Positions 25,581 to 35,049 of a DNA stretch of 44,637 nucleotides are shown here, piece after piece. A model generated the notes under the pieces. The model was not told the origin of the DNA, searched no databases, and saw only the letters and a program-made list of their open reading frames with translations. How positions within the stretch are numbered: the stretch's first letter is position 1; the number at the start of each line of letters is the position of its first letter. The DNA comes from Bacteroidota bacterium (GTDB lineage: Bacteria; Bacteroidota; Bacteroidia; Chitinophagales; Chitinophagaceae). The position numbers and the translations under genes were made by a program. The DNA lies in the NCBI GenBank assembly GCA_029561255.1, contig JAKQJH010000097.1, positions 1 through 44,637 on the forward strand, written 5' to 3'.

Positions 25581-26870
25581 ATGTCTGCAACTCTACTTTT
25601 TTTTAAAGTAAAATCAACTTCCCGTTTAAGCCATATAGCTGTTTTTTCAGTTCTCTTATTATTGGGTGAAATAAAGGTGTCACAGGCACAGGTAAACAGC
25701 TATACATTCAGCACCAGTACCGGAAATGTGCTGGAAACAGGTGGTTTCACCAATTTACTCAACAATTTTCTGGATGATGATGTATCTGCCATGGCAAATA
25801 TTGGTTTCACTTTCCGGTTTGCCGGAACAAACTATACTAATTTCAGCGTTACCTCAAATGGGTTGATGCAATTGGGAGGGTCGGCCGTCACAGATTATAA
25901 TAATGTAACCGGTAATCTGACCGGCCCCTATCTTATACCCTATTGGGATGATAATTATACCGATGCAGATGGCAACGTGCAATATAAGGTAATGGGTGTC
26001 GCGGGAAGCAGGAAACTGGTGGTTGAGTTTAATCTGTCTTACCTTGGAAATACCGGTGCGGCCGATAAACGTTTCCAGGTCTGGTTGTTTGAAACGACCA
26101 ACCGGGTGCATTTTGTATATGGGGCCGGTAATAATTTTAATGGCGGATATTCCATTGGAATTTTAACCAATGGCCTGACGGATTTTATTTCCGTAAGCGT
26201 AGCTTCAAATACAAGAAGTATTGTAACTGCAAATGATAATAACACGACCTGGCCAGGATCGGGCAGGGCGTATAGTTTTATAAACAGCAATACACTGCCT
26301 GTAACCTTATTAAATTTCAGTGGTTACAGGTCCGGCAGCAGGAATCAGCTGCAGTGGACAACTGTAACCGAGATCAACAACCAGGGTTTTGAACTGCAAC
26401 GATCCGCGGACGGAAATAACTTTACTACAATTGATTTTATTCAATCCCAGTCAACAGGCGGCAACAGCAACGTTCAGCTCAGTTACCTGTATACGGATAA
26501 CAGCATTTCAACAGGCAAGCAGTATTACCGGCTTCGCCAGCTGGATATAGATGGCCAGGGCCGATTTAGTAATGTAATTAAAATTGACGGTCAGATTCCT
26601 TCTGAGGTCCGGGTGGATGGCGTTTTCCCGAATCCCGTCGTTACCAATACCCTCAACCTCCAGCTGACTTCACCAAACAGGCAGTCACTGGCCATTTATT
26701 TGTACGATATGTCTGGAAGAATTGTTCTGTCCAGAAATATTCCTGTTGAAACGGGTAGTAATACGATACCAGTTGATATCAGTCAGGCGGCAACTAATTT
26801 ATATCAGTTAAAGATCATGGATAGCCGGGGGTATAACTGCGGTAATATAAAGGTGTCCGTTGTTAAATAA
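25581..26870 (+). CDS. T9SS cargo protein with C-terminal sorting domain
   Basis: A 429-residue secreted protein. I choose the ATG at 25581, not 25515, because it gives a signal peptide with its hydrophobic core at about residues 19-29 (IAVFSVLLLL) ending in SQAQ. Residues 40-235 form a beta-rich domain (IGFTFRFAGTNYTNFSV, PYWDDNYTDADGNVQYKV) of the kind found in adhesin-like Bacteroidota proteins. About 240-340 is a fibronectin-like module (LPVTLLNFSGYR, QLQWTTVTEINNQGFELQRS). The last 80 residues are a type A sorting domain (VFPNPVVTNTLNLQL, YLYDMSGRIVLS, YQLKIMDSRG). It would be exported by Sec, cross the outer membrane through the type IX system and end at the surface or outside. The ligand is unknown. 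Confidence 0.9.
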   Translation: MSATLLFFKVKSTSRLSHIAVFSVLLLLGEIKVSQAQVNSYTFSTSTGNVLETGGFTNLLNNFLDDDVSAMANIGFTFRFAGTNYTNFSVTSNGLMQLGGSAVTDYNNVTGNLTGPYLIPYWDDNYTDADGNVQYKVMGVAGSRKLVVEFNLSYLGNTGAADKRFQVWLFETTNRVHFVYGAGNNFNGGYSIGILTNGLTDFISVSVASNTRSIVTANDNNTTWPGSGRAYSFINSNTLPVTLLNFSGYRSGSRNQLQWTTVTEINNQGFELQRSADGNNFTTIDFIQSQSTGGNSNVQLSYLYTDNSISTGKQYYRLRQLDIDGQGRFSNVIKIDGQIPSEVRVDGVFPNPVVTNTLNLQLTSPNRQSLAIYLYDMSGRIVLSRNIPVETGSNTIPVDISQAATNLYQLKIMDSRGYNCGNIKVSVVK

Positions 26871-27096
26871 GCATGGTCGTCAGCCATAGACCGGGCAGGC
26901 AAAGTACTGACCATGATTTCCGGGATTTCCGAATAAACTGCAGCGTTAAGCAGGGAAGGTATATTGTTGTATAACCGGGCATAAAAGGTTGTTTTTTGAA
27001 AAAACAGCCCCTGTACTCACGGGGAAGGCAAGAATGCATGTTTGCCTCTTTTATTAGCCAGTTTATTTTTCTATCTTGCCCCAACATTATACCACC

Positions 27097-28068
27097 ATGC
27101 ATATCCTGATCACCGGAGGAGCCGGATTTATCGGCAGTAACCTTACCCGCAAATTATTCCAGGACGACCCGTCGGTCCGGATCACCTGTATCGACAATTT
27201 TGACCCCTTTTACAAAGAGGAAATTAAACGTTTTAATATCCGTGATTTTATTGCCCTTCCCGGGTACCAGTTTATTCAGGCAGATATTTCCACCTGCTCT
27301 GCGGAGGAAATGACCGGGCTAATAAAGGAACCCGTGGATGTAATCGTGCATATTGCGGCCAAAGCAGGGGTCAGGCCGAGTATTGAAAACCCACTGGCTT
27401 ACCAACAGGCAAACGTAATCGGGTTACAGCAAATGCTGGATTTTGCCCGGTTAAATAAAATAAAACAATTTGTATTTGCTTCCAGCAGCAGTGTATACGG
27501 GGTGAATGACCATTATCCCTGGAAGGAAGATGAGCAGCTGATGCCGATCAGTCCTTACGCCGGTACCAAACTCGCCGGGGAAATGATGGGGCATGTCTAC
27601 AGTCATTTATTTGGCATCCGCTTCCTGGCACTCCGTTTTTTTACCGTTTATGGTCCGGGACAGCGGCCTGATCTCGCAATTCACAAATTCACCAAATTTA
27701 TCCTGCAGGGAAAGCCGATCCAGATGTTCGGGGATGGCAGTACCAGCCGTGATTATACATTTGTCGGGGATACCGTAAAAGGCATTATCGGCGCTATTCA
27801 TTATACCGGCAGTGATTTTGAAATAATCAACCTGGGTAATAATTATACTGTTTCATTGAAAGAACTGATCGAAGCCATTGAGGATGTAATCGGCAAGAAA
27901 GCGGTTATAGAAATGCATCCGGAACAACCCGGTGATGTGCCCCGGACCTTTGCTGATGTGTCAAAGGCCAAATCTTTACTGGGCTATGATCCGCAAACCA
28001 AACTGAAAGATGGATTGACCGCCTTTTATGACTGGTTTAATGCAAACAGTGAGCTGCTTATGAAATAA
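27097..28068 (+). CDS. NAD-dependent sugar-nucleotide epimerase (UDP-glucuronate 4-epimerase-like)
   Basis: A 323-residue extended SDR enzyme. The start at 27097 (MHILITGGAGFIGSNLTRKL) places the Rossmann NAD motif GGAGFIGS at the N-terminus as in the family; the in-frame ATG seven codons earlier is less likely. Active-site motifs are SSSSVYG and the YxxxK pair in SPYAGTKLAGE, with substrate-site residues in RFFTVYGPGQRPDLAIHKF. The last motif and the length match UDP-glucuronate 4-epimerases, which make UDP-galacturonate for surface polysaccharide; UDP-glucose 4-epimerase is the alternative. It converges with a glycosyltransferase gene 19 bp downstream on the other strand, so both may serve envelope glycans, though not as an operon. 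Confidence 0.88.
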   Translation: MHILITGGAGFIGSNLTRKLFQDDPSVRITCIDNFDPFYKEEIKRFNIRDFIALPGYQFIQADISTCSAEEMTGLIKEPVDVIVHIAAKAGVRPSIENPLAYQQANVIGLQQMLDFARLNKIKQFVFASSSSVYGVNDHYPWKEDEQLMPISPYAGTKLAGEMMGHVYSHLFGIRFLALRFFTVYGPGQRPDLAIHKFTKFILQGKPIQMFGDGSTSRDYTFVGDTVKGIIGAIHYTGSDFEIINLGNNYTVSLKELIEAIEDVIGKKAVIEMHPEQPGDVPRTFADVSKAKSLLGYDPQTKLKDGLTAFYDWFNANSELLMK

Positions 28069-28087
28069 AAGGGGCTCAATAAGTGCC

Positions 28088-29035
28088 TCAGGAAATTATG
28101 TTTTTCCCTTTGTAAATTTTCCGGATGTTGTAGGTCTTCTTATTCTGGGACTCATAATAGGTCCGGATATTGATATCTGCCACAATACCAATCGTGATCA
28201 GTTGAATACCTCCCAGTAAGAGGATCAGTCCGAGAATCAGCAGCGGCTTTCCCCCGATATTATTTCCCATCAGCTTCAGTCCCAGCAGATACAGGTTGAT
28301 GATCAGCCCCAGTCCGAAACTGATAAAACCCATAGTGCCGAATAAGTGCATCGGCTTTTGCATATACCGCCGCAGAAAGACCATCAGTACCAGGTCGCTG
28401 AGTACTTTAAAAGTCCGGTTCATTCCATATTTCCCTTTGCCATACTTCCGGGCATGATGCTGCACATTAACCTGTGTAATCCGGGCCCCCTGCATTTTCG
28501 CCAGCACCGGGATAAAGCGGTGTAATTCCCCATATAATCCCAATTCTGCGGCGATTTCTCGCCTGAATAATTTCAACGTACATCCGTAATCCTTAATATG
28601 CACCCCGGTAAAGCTGCGGATCAGCGCATTCGCAATCCGGCTGGGCACCTGCCGTAAGAGCATACTATCCTGCCGGTTGATCCGGTTGCCGGCTACGACA
28701 TCCCAATCCTCTTTTTTCAGTAATTCCAGCATGGATGGAATATCAGAAGGATCATTTTGCAGATCACCATCCAGTAAAGCGATATAAGTTCCTTTCGCCT
28801 GATCAATTCCGGCCATCATGGCATTGCTTTGTCCATAATTTTTCCGGAGCTCGACCAACCAGGTCCGGTCATCAGCACTTTCAATAATCCGTTGTTTTGT
28901 CTGATCCGTGGATCCGTCATCTACCAGGATCACTTCATAGTCCATGCCCCGGAGTGCCGTATGCACAGCCGCCAACAAGGGAGCAATATTCTCCTCTTCA
29001 TTTTTAACAGTAATCACCAATGACAATTCGGGCAT
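28088..29035 (-). CDS. Family 2 glycosyltransferase, polyprenyl-phosphate type
   Basis: A 315-residue membrane enzyme. The GT2 domain (1-220) has VITVKNEEENIAPLLAA, VILVDDGSTDQTKQ, ALLDGDLQNDPSDI (DxD) and VAGNRINRQDS. Two membrane helices follow (LFGTMGFISFGLGLIINLYL and LLILGLILLLGGIQLITIGI). This is the DPM1/ArnC/GtrB-like layout: transfer of a sugar from a nucleotide to polyprenyl phosphate on the inner face of the membrane. I start it at 29035 (MPELSLVITV). The frame stays open for another 110 codons upstream, but those codons translate the intergenic tandem repeats at 29060-29340 and have no family counterpart. Confidence 0.92.
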   Translation of the reverse strand: MPELSLVITVKNEEENIAPLLAAVHTALRGMDYEVILVDDGSTDQTKQRIIESADDRTWLVELRKNYGQSNAMMAGIDQAKGTYIALLDGDLQNDPSDIPSMLELLKKEDWDVVAGNRINRQDSMLLRQVPSRIANALIRSFTGVHIKDYGCTLKLFRREIAAELGLYGELHRFIPVLAKMQGARITQVNVQHHARKYGKGKYGMNRTFKVLSDLVLMVFLRRYMQKPMHLFGTMGFISFGLGLIINLYLLGLKLMGNNIGGKPLLILGLILLLGGIQLITIGIVADINIRTYYESQNKKTYNIRKIYKGKNIIS

Positions 29036-29059
29036 AGTGGTAAATATGGGTAAAGATAA

Positions 29060-29340
29060 ATGCTTTACAGGACACAGAGGTTGAAAGAAGGGTTTAGAAA
29101 GCCTGAAAGGAGATAGGGATTGAAAGAAGAGTTTAGAAGGTTTATAGAGTACTAGAGAAGCTAGTGGTTTAAAGTAGAGTTTAGAAAGCCCGAAAGGAGA
29201 AAGAGACTGAAAGAAGGGTTTAGAAGGTTTATAGAGTACTAGAGAAGCTAGTGGTTTAAAGTAGAGTTTAGAAAAACTTTCTAAGTAGGGGCTGTTGACT
29301 CCCGACTCCCGACTCCCGACTCCTGACTCCCGACTCTTCC
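29060..29340 (+). repeat. Composite intergenic repeat E1 (87 bp tandem units plus GACTCCC heptamers)
   Basis: Two units with an 87 bp period begin at 29131 and 29218 (GTTTAGAAGGTTTATAGAGT followed by ACTAGAGAAGCTAGTGG), and a partial unit precedes them. Then comes the core end CTTTCTAAGTAGGGGCTGTT (29277-29296) and a run of about six heptamers of the type YGACTCC (29297-29336). Related composites lie at 30457, 40200, 42785 and 44344. Confidence 0.85.
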
Positions 29341-29405
29341 CCACTTCCATCAATACTTTTTTCAAATAATTTTATTATTTTGTCAGCCACCTAAAAACAA
29401 ACAAC

Positions 29406-30413
29406 ATGAGAAAACTGGCCTTATCCGCCCTGGCCCTGATGATGGCCATGGGTTCCCTTTTTGCCAAAGAGGTAGATGACTCAACTAAACTACTGCTCAA
29501 ACAACTGGAAGCCTATGCGAAATTCCAGGATTCAGTAAAAAAAGCATTGAAGTATGAAACGGGTATGATCAGCCTTCCGTCAGGTGTGGCAAAATTGAAT
29601 GTACCAAAAGGGTTCAAGTTCCTGGGGCTCGAACAAAGCCGGTATGTGATCCAGGATCTGTGGGGTAACCTGCCGCAGCAACACCTGCAGGGTATGGTCT
29701 TTCCGGAAGACGGAGACCCGTTCAGTGACAGTTCCTATGCCTATGTGGTCGAATACAATCCGGTTGGCTATGTGAAGGATGCAGACGCCAAGGATATTAA
29801 TTATGATGATCTGCTGAAGGAAATGAAATCAGATGATGCGGAGGAAAATGCCCAACGTAAAGCCATGGGTGGTGAGGGTATGTATACGGAAGGATGGGCT
29901 GCTCATCCTTTTTATGATGATCAGAAAAAAGTACTGCATTGGGCCCTGGATATCCGGGTGGAAGGACGGGATGAGCATACCCTTAATTATAAAGTAATTC
30001 ATTTGGGAAGAAAAGGAATGATGACCATGAGTGCAGTCTCCGGCATGGGACAACTCGATTTGGTTAAATCCGATGTAGATAAGGTGATCTCCATGGCAGA
30101 ATATACGGAGGGGAACCGTTACAGCGACTTTGATTCTAAAGTGGATGACGTGGCCGCCTGGACAGTGGGTGGCCTGGTGGCGGGTAAAGTGCTGTTGAAA
30201 ACAGCAGCCGGTGCCGGTATCCTGAAATTCCTGAAGTTTATAATCATTGGGATCATTGCAGCCGGTGGTGCCATCTGGAAATGGTTTTCCGGCCGTCGCA
30301 AAAAGGAAGAGGAATTTGTCTATGAACCGCAACCCGCGCCGGTGCATATAGAAGAAACACAGCTGCCTGAACCTCCGCAAGCAACGGAAGGAACTACGGA
30401 TAAACAAATTTAA
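29406..30413 (+). CDS. DUF2167 family exported membrane protein
   Basis: A 335-residue protein with a signal peptide (MRKLALSALALMMAMGSLFA). The body carries the DUF2167 pattern: TGMISLPSGVAKLNVPKGFK, FLGLEQSRYVIQDLWGN, GMVFPEDGDPFSDSSYAYVV, EGWAAHPFYDDQKKVLHWAL and FDSKVDDVAAWTVGGLVAGK. One C-terminal membrane helix (FLKFIIIGIIAAGGAIWKWF, about residues 280-300) is followed by a charged, proline-rich cytoplasmic tail. The large domain would thus face the periplasm. The function of DUF2167 is not established as far as I know. A strong terminator directly follows, so it is probably a single-gene unit. Confidence 0.9.
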   Translation: MRKLALSALALMMAMGSLFAKEVDDSTKLLLKQLEAYAKFQDSVKKALKYETGMISLPSGVAKLNVPKGFKFLGLEQSRYVIQDLWGNLPQQHLQGMVFPEDGDPFSDSSYAYVVEYNPVGYVKDADAKDINYDDLLKEMKSDDAEENAQRKAMGGEGMYTEGWAAHPFYDDQKKVLHWALDIRVEGRDEHTLNYKVIHLGRKGMMTMSAVSGMGQLDLVKSDVDKVISMAEYTEGNRYSDFDSKVDDVAAWTVGGLVAGKVLLKTAAGAGILKFLKFIIIGIIAAGGAIWKWFSGRRKKEEEFVYEPQPAPVHIEETQLPEPPQATEGTTDKQI

Positions 30414-30452
30414 AAAAGAAGAGGCTACTCAAAGGGTAGCCTCTTCTTTTTT
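30412..30452 (+). terminator. Strong terminator after the DUF2167 gene
   Basis: A 17 bp perfect stem (AAAAAAGAAGAGGCTAC with its complement), a seven-base loop and a T run. It could also stop transcription coming from the other side. Confidence 0.9.
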
Positions 30453-30456
30453 TATA

Positions 30457-30590
30457 GTTGTCGGTTGTCAGCTGTCAGTTGTCAGGAAACAGCCCATTCT
30501 AAGAGAATATTTTTTAACCTTTTAAACTCTTCTTTCCACATCTTTCTCCTTTAGTCCTCCAAACCTTTTAAACCCTTCTTTAAACCATTA
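30457..30590 (-). repeat. Composite intergenic repeat E2
   Basis: Read on the minus strand: AAGGGTTTAAAAGGTTTGG and GAAAGAAGAGTTTAAAAGG (related to the 87 bp units of E1), then CTCTTAGAATGGGCTGTT (core end, 30488-30505), then heptamers TGACAAC, TGACAGC, TGACAAC, CGACAAC (30457-30486). It lies between the DUF2167 terminator and the end of hom. Confidence 0.8.
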
Positions 30591-30596
30591 TCCTTT

Positions 30597-31859
30597 TTAA
30601 GACTCCATGATTCCCGCCAGTTCCAGGCTCTTCTTCTTCAGCTTTCTCAATTCCAGATCTTCAATGACCGGGTCGGGGGTGAGCACTAATGAAGTATTGT
30701 TTTCCCTCCACCAGTTATTGTTTTTCAGTTCATCAAAGGAGATCACGCCTACCAGGTATTTCCGGTCTTCGTTGGCATGCCATTCCTCAATCCATTCAAA
30801 GCGGTCTTTCGGGATTAAATTAATATCATCGAAACTGACATAGGCCCGGAGAAAGATATCGTTGCTGAGTTGATGGGGCTGATGATGGTATAGTTTTTTG
30901 TACTCATACCGATACTGGTATCGCAGGGCGGCTATATCACTTAAAACGGCAGAGGCCGTCGGAAAACTGCCGGCCCCTTTTCCATAAAAAAATTGTTTAT
31001 CGGCAAAACCACTCTCAATAACCACCCCGTTGTATTCATTTTTCACAAAAGCGAGGTGATCATCCTGGTTAATAAACTGCGGCAAAACAAAGGCCGCTAC
31101 TTTCCCGTTCCGTAATTTCTGCGCCTGGGCTACCAGCCGGATGGCCTGTCCTTTTGATTTGGCTACCCCGGCATCAGCCGCCTGGATATTCTGTATCCCA
31201 TTAAAAAGGATCTGTTCAGGTGCCTCCGTAATGCCATAAGCATGGGTGAGCAGGAAGGTCCACTTGTTCACCGCATCATATCCTTCCACATCCAGTTTGG
31301 GATTGCTTTCCGCAAAGCCCAGTTGCTGGGCCAGTACCAGTGCCTGTTTGAAATCCAATCCTTCATCAAACATTTTGGTAAGGATAAAATTGGTAGATCC
31401 GTTAACAATCGCCTTGATCGAATGCAGCAGGTCGTTGTCATAATATTCCTCCAGGTTGCGGATGATCGGGATGGAAGCGCAGGCGGCTGCTTCATACAAC
31501 AGGGAACGGCCGGTGGTTTCCTGTAGTTCCAGCAGGGCGGTTAAATGTTCGGCGATCATTTTTTTGCTGGCACTGACCACATCTTTTCCATTATTTAGCG
31601 CTGTACTTACAATATGAAAAGCAGCATCCGCGTCATCAATCACTTCCACAATTACATTAATGTCCTTGTCATTCAGGAGTTCATCACGTTCCGTGGTAAA
31701 CAGGCTGGCGGGGGCATTCCGTTTCTTCTCAATATTTTTAATACATATTTTCTTAATGCTGGCTTTGAGCGAAGGGGTTTGCTGTAAGACCTTATATAAG
31801 CCTTCGCCCACTACACCAAATCCGAATAATCCGATTGTTAACTGTTTATGTGTTTCCAT
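30597..31859 (-). CDS. hom: Homoserine dehydrogenase
   Basis: A 420-residue monofunctional enzyme reducing aspartate semialdehyde to homoserine, the shared precursor of methionine and threonine. The N-terminal NAD(P) motif is GLFGFGVVGEGL; the catalytic region has IVNGSTNFILTKM and GFAESNPKLDVEGYDAVNKW. The last 100 residues replace or include a small regulatory segment, and no clear ACT domain is visible. It starts 3 bp after metX and is the last gene of the metY-metX-hom unit, downstream of the SAM riboswitch. Its place in that operon implies it supplies homoserine specifically for methionine synthesis; a second aspartokinase-fused copy elsewhere is likely but not visible here. Confidence 0.95.
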   Translation of the reverse strand: METHKQLTIGLFGFGVVGEGLYKVLQQTPSLKASIKKICIKNIEKKRNAPASLFTTERDELLNDKDINVIVEVIDDADAAFHIVSTALNNGKDVVSASKKMIAEHLTALLELQETTGRSLLYEAAACASIPIIRNLEEYYDNDLLHSIKAIVNGSTNFILTKMFDEGLDFKQALVLAQQLGFAESNPKLDVEGYDAVNKWTFLLTHAYGITEAPEQILFNGIQNIQAADAGVAKSKGQAIRLVAQAQKLRNGKVAAFVLPQFINQDDHLAFVKNEYNGVVIESGFADKQFFYGKGAGSFPTASAVLSDIAALRYQYRYEYKKLYHHQPHQLSNDIFLRAYVSFDDINLIPKDRFEWIEEWHANEDRKYLVGVISFDELKNNNWWRENNTSLVLTPDPVIEDLELRKLKKKSLELAGIMES

Positions 31860-31862
31860 ATT

Positions 31863-32921
31863 TTATTCGTTCACAATTTTTAAATGAGATAGTTTTCGTT
31901 CGTCTATAAATTTCACCAGGGCGTTTTCAATTTTCTCGTATTCAAGCAGGAATCCGTCATGTCCGAATTCACTGGTGATGGTGAGCAGTTCGGCGCCCGG
32001 TATATGTTGCTGCAAAAATTCCTGTTCCGAGATAGGATATAAGAGATCAGAGTATATACCAATCACCAGTGTTTTGGCCCTGATGGAAGCCAACGCTGCT
32101 TTCACCCCTCCGCGGTTACGGCCGGTGTCATGACTGTCCATGCTCTGCGACAACCGGTAGTAGCTGATCACATTAAAACGGTTGACCAGTTTGATCCCCT
32201 GGTAACGCTGGTAGTTATCCGCAGCATATACGGTTTCGGGGCTCATGGCCACAAAGGCTTTGTCCCTTCGTTGTGTAATGGAGTAACCATTGTAATGTCG
32301 ATAGGAGAGCAGGGCAATAGAACGGGCAGCCGACAATCCTTTCTGACCGGCGTCTGCTCTTTGTTCCAGCCAGCTGGGATCCGCTTCAATGGCCATCCGC
32401 TGGGAAGTGTTGAAAGCGATTCCCCAGGGAGAAAGCACCGCATTGGTGGCAATCGGTACAATATGTTCAAACAAATCCGGTTCCTCAATCGCCCATTCCA
32501 GCAATTGCATCCCGCCGGTACTGCCACCCAATCCTACAAAGACTTTAGTAATACCTAAATGGTTTTTCAAGTGCTGGTAGGTCCTGATCATATCGCGGAT
32601 GGTAAAGACAGGAAACCCGTTATAGTAAGGCCGTCCGGTCAGCGGATTCCGGCTGATCGGGGAGATACTGCCATACGGGCTTCCAGGTTTATTCACGCAA
32701 ATGATAAAGTACTTTGCCGGATCCAGGTATTTTCCTTCACCCACCAGTCCCGGCCACCATTCCACCGGATTGCTGTTGGCGGTGAGTGCATGAAAGATCC
32801 AAACCACATTGTCCTTTGCCGCGTTCAGTTTGCCATGGGTGGTATAAGCCAGGTGAAAACCGGGCAGGCTTTCACCGGACTCTAACGTAAATAGCTGGTT
32901 GTATTGAAATGTCGTGGTCAT
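31863..32921 (-). CDS. metX: Homoserine O-acetyltransferase
   Basis: A 352-residue alpha/beta hydrolase-fold acyltransferase that activates homoserine with acetyl-CoA. The nucleophile elbow is GGSTGGMQ (Ser134; the usual form is GGSMGGMQ), the acid is Asp292 (GIYSDLLYP) and the base is His321 (FGHDGFLLEY). The oxyanion/substrate loop HALTANS and the typical NxPGSPYGS motif are present. Acetyl, not succinyl, specificity is inferred from the neighbouring metY, which uses O-acetylhomoserine. It starts 2 bp after the metY stop and 3 bp before hom. Confidence 0.95.
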   Translation of the reverse strand: MTTTFQYNQLFTLESGESLPGFHLAYTTHGKLNAAKDNVVWIFHALTANSNPVEWWPGLVGEGKYLDPAKYFIICVNKPGSPYGSISPISRNPLTGRPYYNGFPVFTIRDMIRTYQHLKNHLGITKVFVGLGGSTGGMQLLEWAIEEPDLFEHIVPIATNAVLSPWGIAFNTSQRMAIEADPSWLEQRADAGQKGLSAARSIALLSYRHYNGYSITQRRDKAFVAMSPETVYAADNYQRYQGIKLVNRFNVISYYRLSQSMDSHDTGRNRGGVKAALASIRAKTLVIGIYSDLLYPISEQEFLQQHIPGAELLTITSEFGHDGFLLEYEKIENALVKFIDERKLSHLKIVNE

Positions 32922-32923
32922 CT

Positions 32924-34252
<1,329 letters not shown>

Positions 34253-34334
34253 TTAATTTTTTGGTTTTAAAAATCAATGAAGTAAAGAGGACAATAAAAC
34301 AGGGTGCAGAGCCCTTTGCGGGGGTAATAATATA

Positions 34335-34352
34335 GTATGCCTTACGGCATAC
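34335..34352 (-). other. Short perfect hairpin in the metY leader
   Basis: GTATGCC-TTAC-GGCATAC forms a 7 bp stem 83 bp before the metY start. It has no T run, so it is not a terminator. It could stabilise the processed leader or affect translation. Confidence 0.4.
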
Positions 34353-34432
34353 AACAACAGCAGCAAATGCACCGGTTCAGGGTGCCAGTAGAAGCGTATG
34401 AAATTTTGCTGTGCGTCATTTACCCGATAAAA

Positions 34433-34603
34433 TTAGTGGACAATGCAGGACCCTGCCAAATTATTTCCTTTTTTTCTGCTTAATGATTTGTTAAGGCTGT
34501 TATAACCGAATGATTGTTTGTTTCGGAATAATGACAGTTGATCGGCTGTCGGTTTCTTTCTTGTTGAATAGTTTGCGGGTTCATCCTTTCTGGTTTTAAA
34601 CAT
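34433..34603 (-). CDS. Possible 56-residue leader ORF between riboswitch and metY
   Basis: An ATG-to-TAA frame of 57 codons on the operon strand. It begins MFKTRKDEPANYSTRKKPTA, is rich in Lys/Arg/Asn/Ser, and ends in LAGSCIVH. It lies after the leader terminator (34708-34742) and 183 bp before metY, so it would be transcribed only when the riboswitch lets transcription pass. It has no signal peptide or membrane helix, contains only the start methionine, and matches no family I know. It may be a real small protein, a translated leader affecting metY expression, or chance. Confidence 0.35.
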   Translation of the reverse strand: MFKTRKDEPANYSTRKKPTADQLSLFRNKQSFGYNSLNKSLSRKKGNNLAGSCIVH

Positions 34604-34707
34604 GATGAAAATTGTTAGACAATTGATTCCGGCCGGAATCGGTAATTACCAAGAAGGAGAGCGGGTGGACCGGGAGGCAATACCCCGTCGCTAAAGCTAT
34701 GGGGTAT

Positions 34708-34742
34708 AAAAAAAGCTCACCCGATAAAACAGATGAGCTTTT
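34708..34742 (-). terminator. Leader terminator controlled by the SAM riboswitch
   Basis: On the minus strand AAAAGCTCA pairs with TGAGCTTTT and is followed by a U run of about seven. It begins 38 nt after the aptamer's P1 end, a normal place for an expression-platform terminator. A second hairpin, TACCCC/GGGGTA (34681-34706), follows. Confidence 0.8.
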
Positions 34743-34779
34743 GAATATCTTAAAGACTATTTAGAAGCTATATATCTGG

Positions 34780-34934
34780 CTTATCTTTCCCGTTTGCACG
34801 GGATGGAGTTGGCACCTTTTCCACTGTCATCCTGAGCATCATTGTCATCCTGAGTTTATCGAAGGATGCGAAGGAAGGAGTGGAGAGGTTGTCAAGGCAT
34901 CATCGGGCCATTACCCTCTGCCTTTCTTGATAAG
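34780..34934 (-). ncRNA. SAM-I (S-box) riboswitch
   Basis: On the minus strand the aptamer reads CTTATCAAGAAAGGCAGAGG, then GTAATGGCCCGATGATGCC, TTGACAACC, a long P3 arm, AAAGGTGCCAACTCC, and closes with GGGAAAGATAAG. CTTATC (5') and GATAAG (3') form P1. The conserved SAM-I elements (TATCAAGA, GAGGG, GCCCGATGA, CAACC, AGGTGCCAA, GAAAGATAAG) are all present. SAM binding would favour the downstream terminator and switch off metY-metX-hom. The P3 arm is unusually long because it contains a REP-like insertion (34825-34870). The P1 stem remains perfect, so the aptamer is probably still functional. Confidence 0.93.
34825..34870. repeat. REP-like sequence inside the riboswitch P3 arm
   Basis: Two tandem copies of TGTCATCCTGAG occur (34825 and 34843). 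The second continues as TTTATCGAAGGATGCG, the common bacterial repeat TGTCATCCTGAG...CGAAGGATG. CATCC and GGATG can pair, so the insertion folds as an extension of P3 between CCACT and AGTGG. Confidence 0.75.
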
Positions 34935-34952
34935 TACATTAAAGAACTGCTG

Positions 34953-34987
34953 CAAATATACAACAGGTAGGTAATTTAAAAAACAAA
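34953..34987 (-). promoter_or_regulatory. Promoter of the met operon
   Basis: On the minus strand a -7 element TATATTTG (34953-34960) lies 23 bp after a TTTG-type -33 element (34984-34987). Both match the Bacteroidota consensus, though the spacing is slightly longer than the usual 19-21. Transcription would begin near 34946, about 12 nt before the riboswitch. Confidence 0.65.
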
Positions 34988-35049
34988 AACCGATTCAAGA
35001 GGCAAACGGTTGTTCGCTATTCCTTCAAAGCCCTTTGTGGTCAAGGGTT

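Noticed and set aside
29297-29336. CRISPR-like array
   Set aside because: The heptamers are directly adjacent with no spacers, and no cas genes are in the window. The same holds for 40297-40351.
29036-29365. N-terminal extension of the glycosyltransferase by 110 residues
   Set aside because: The extension encodes only the tandem repeats and GACTCCC heptamers (SRESGVGSRES, KLYFKPLASLVLYKPSK twice); family members start at MPELSLVITV.
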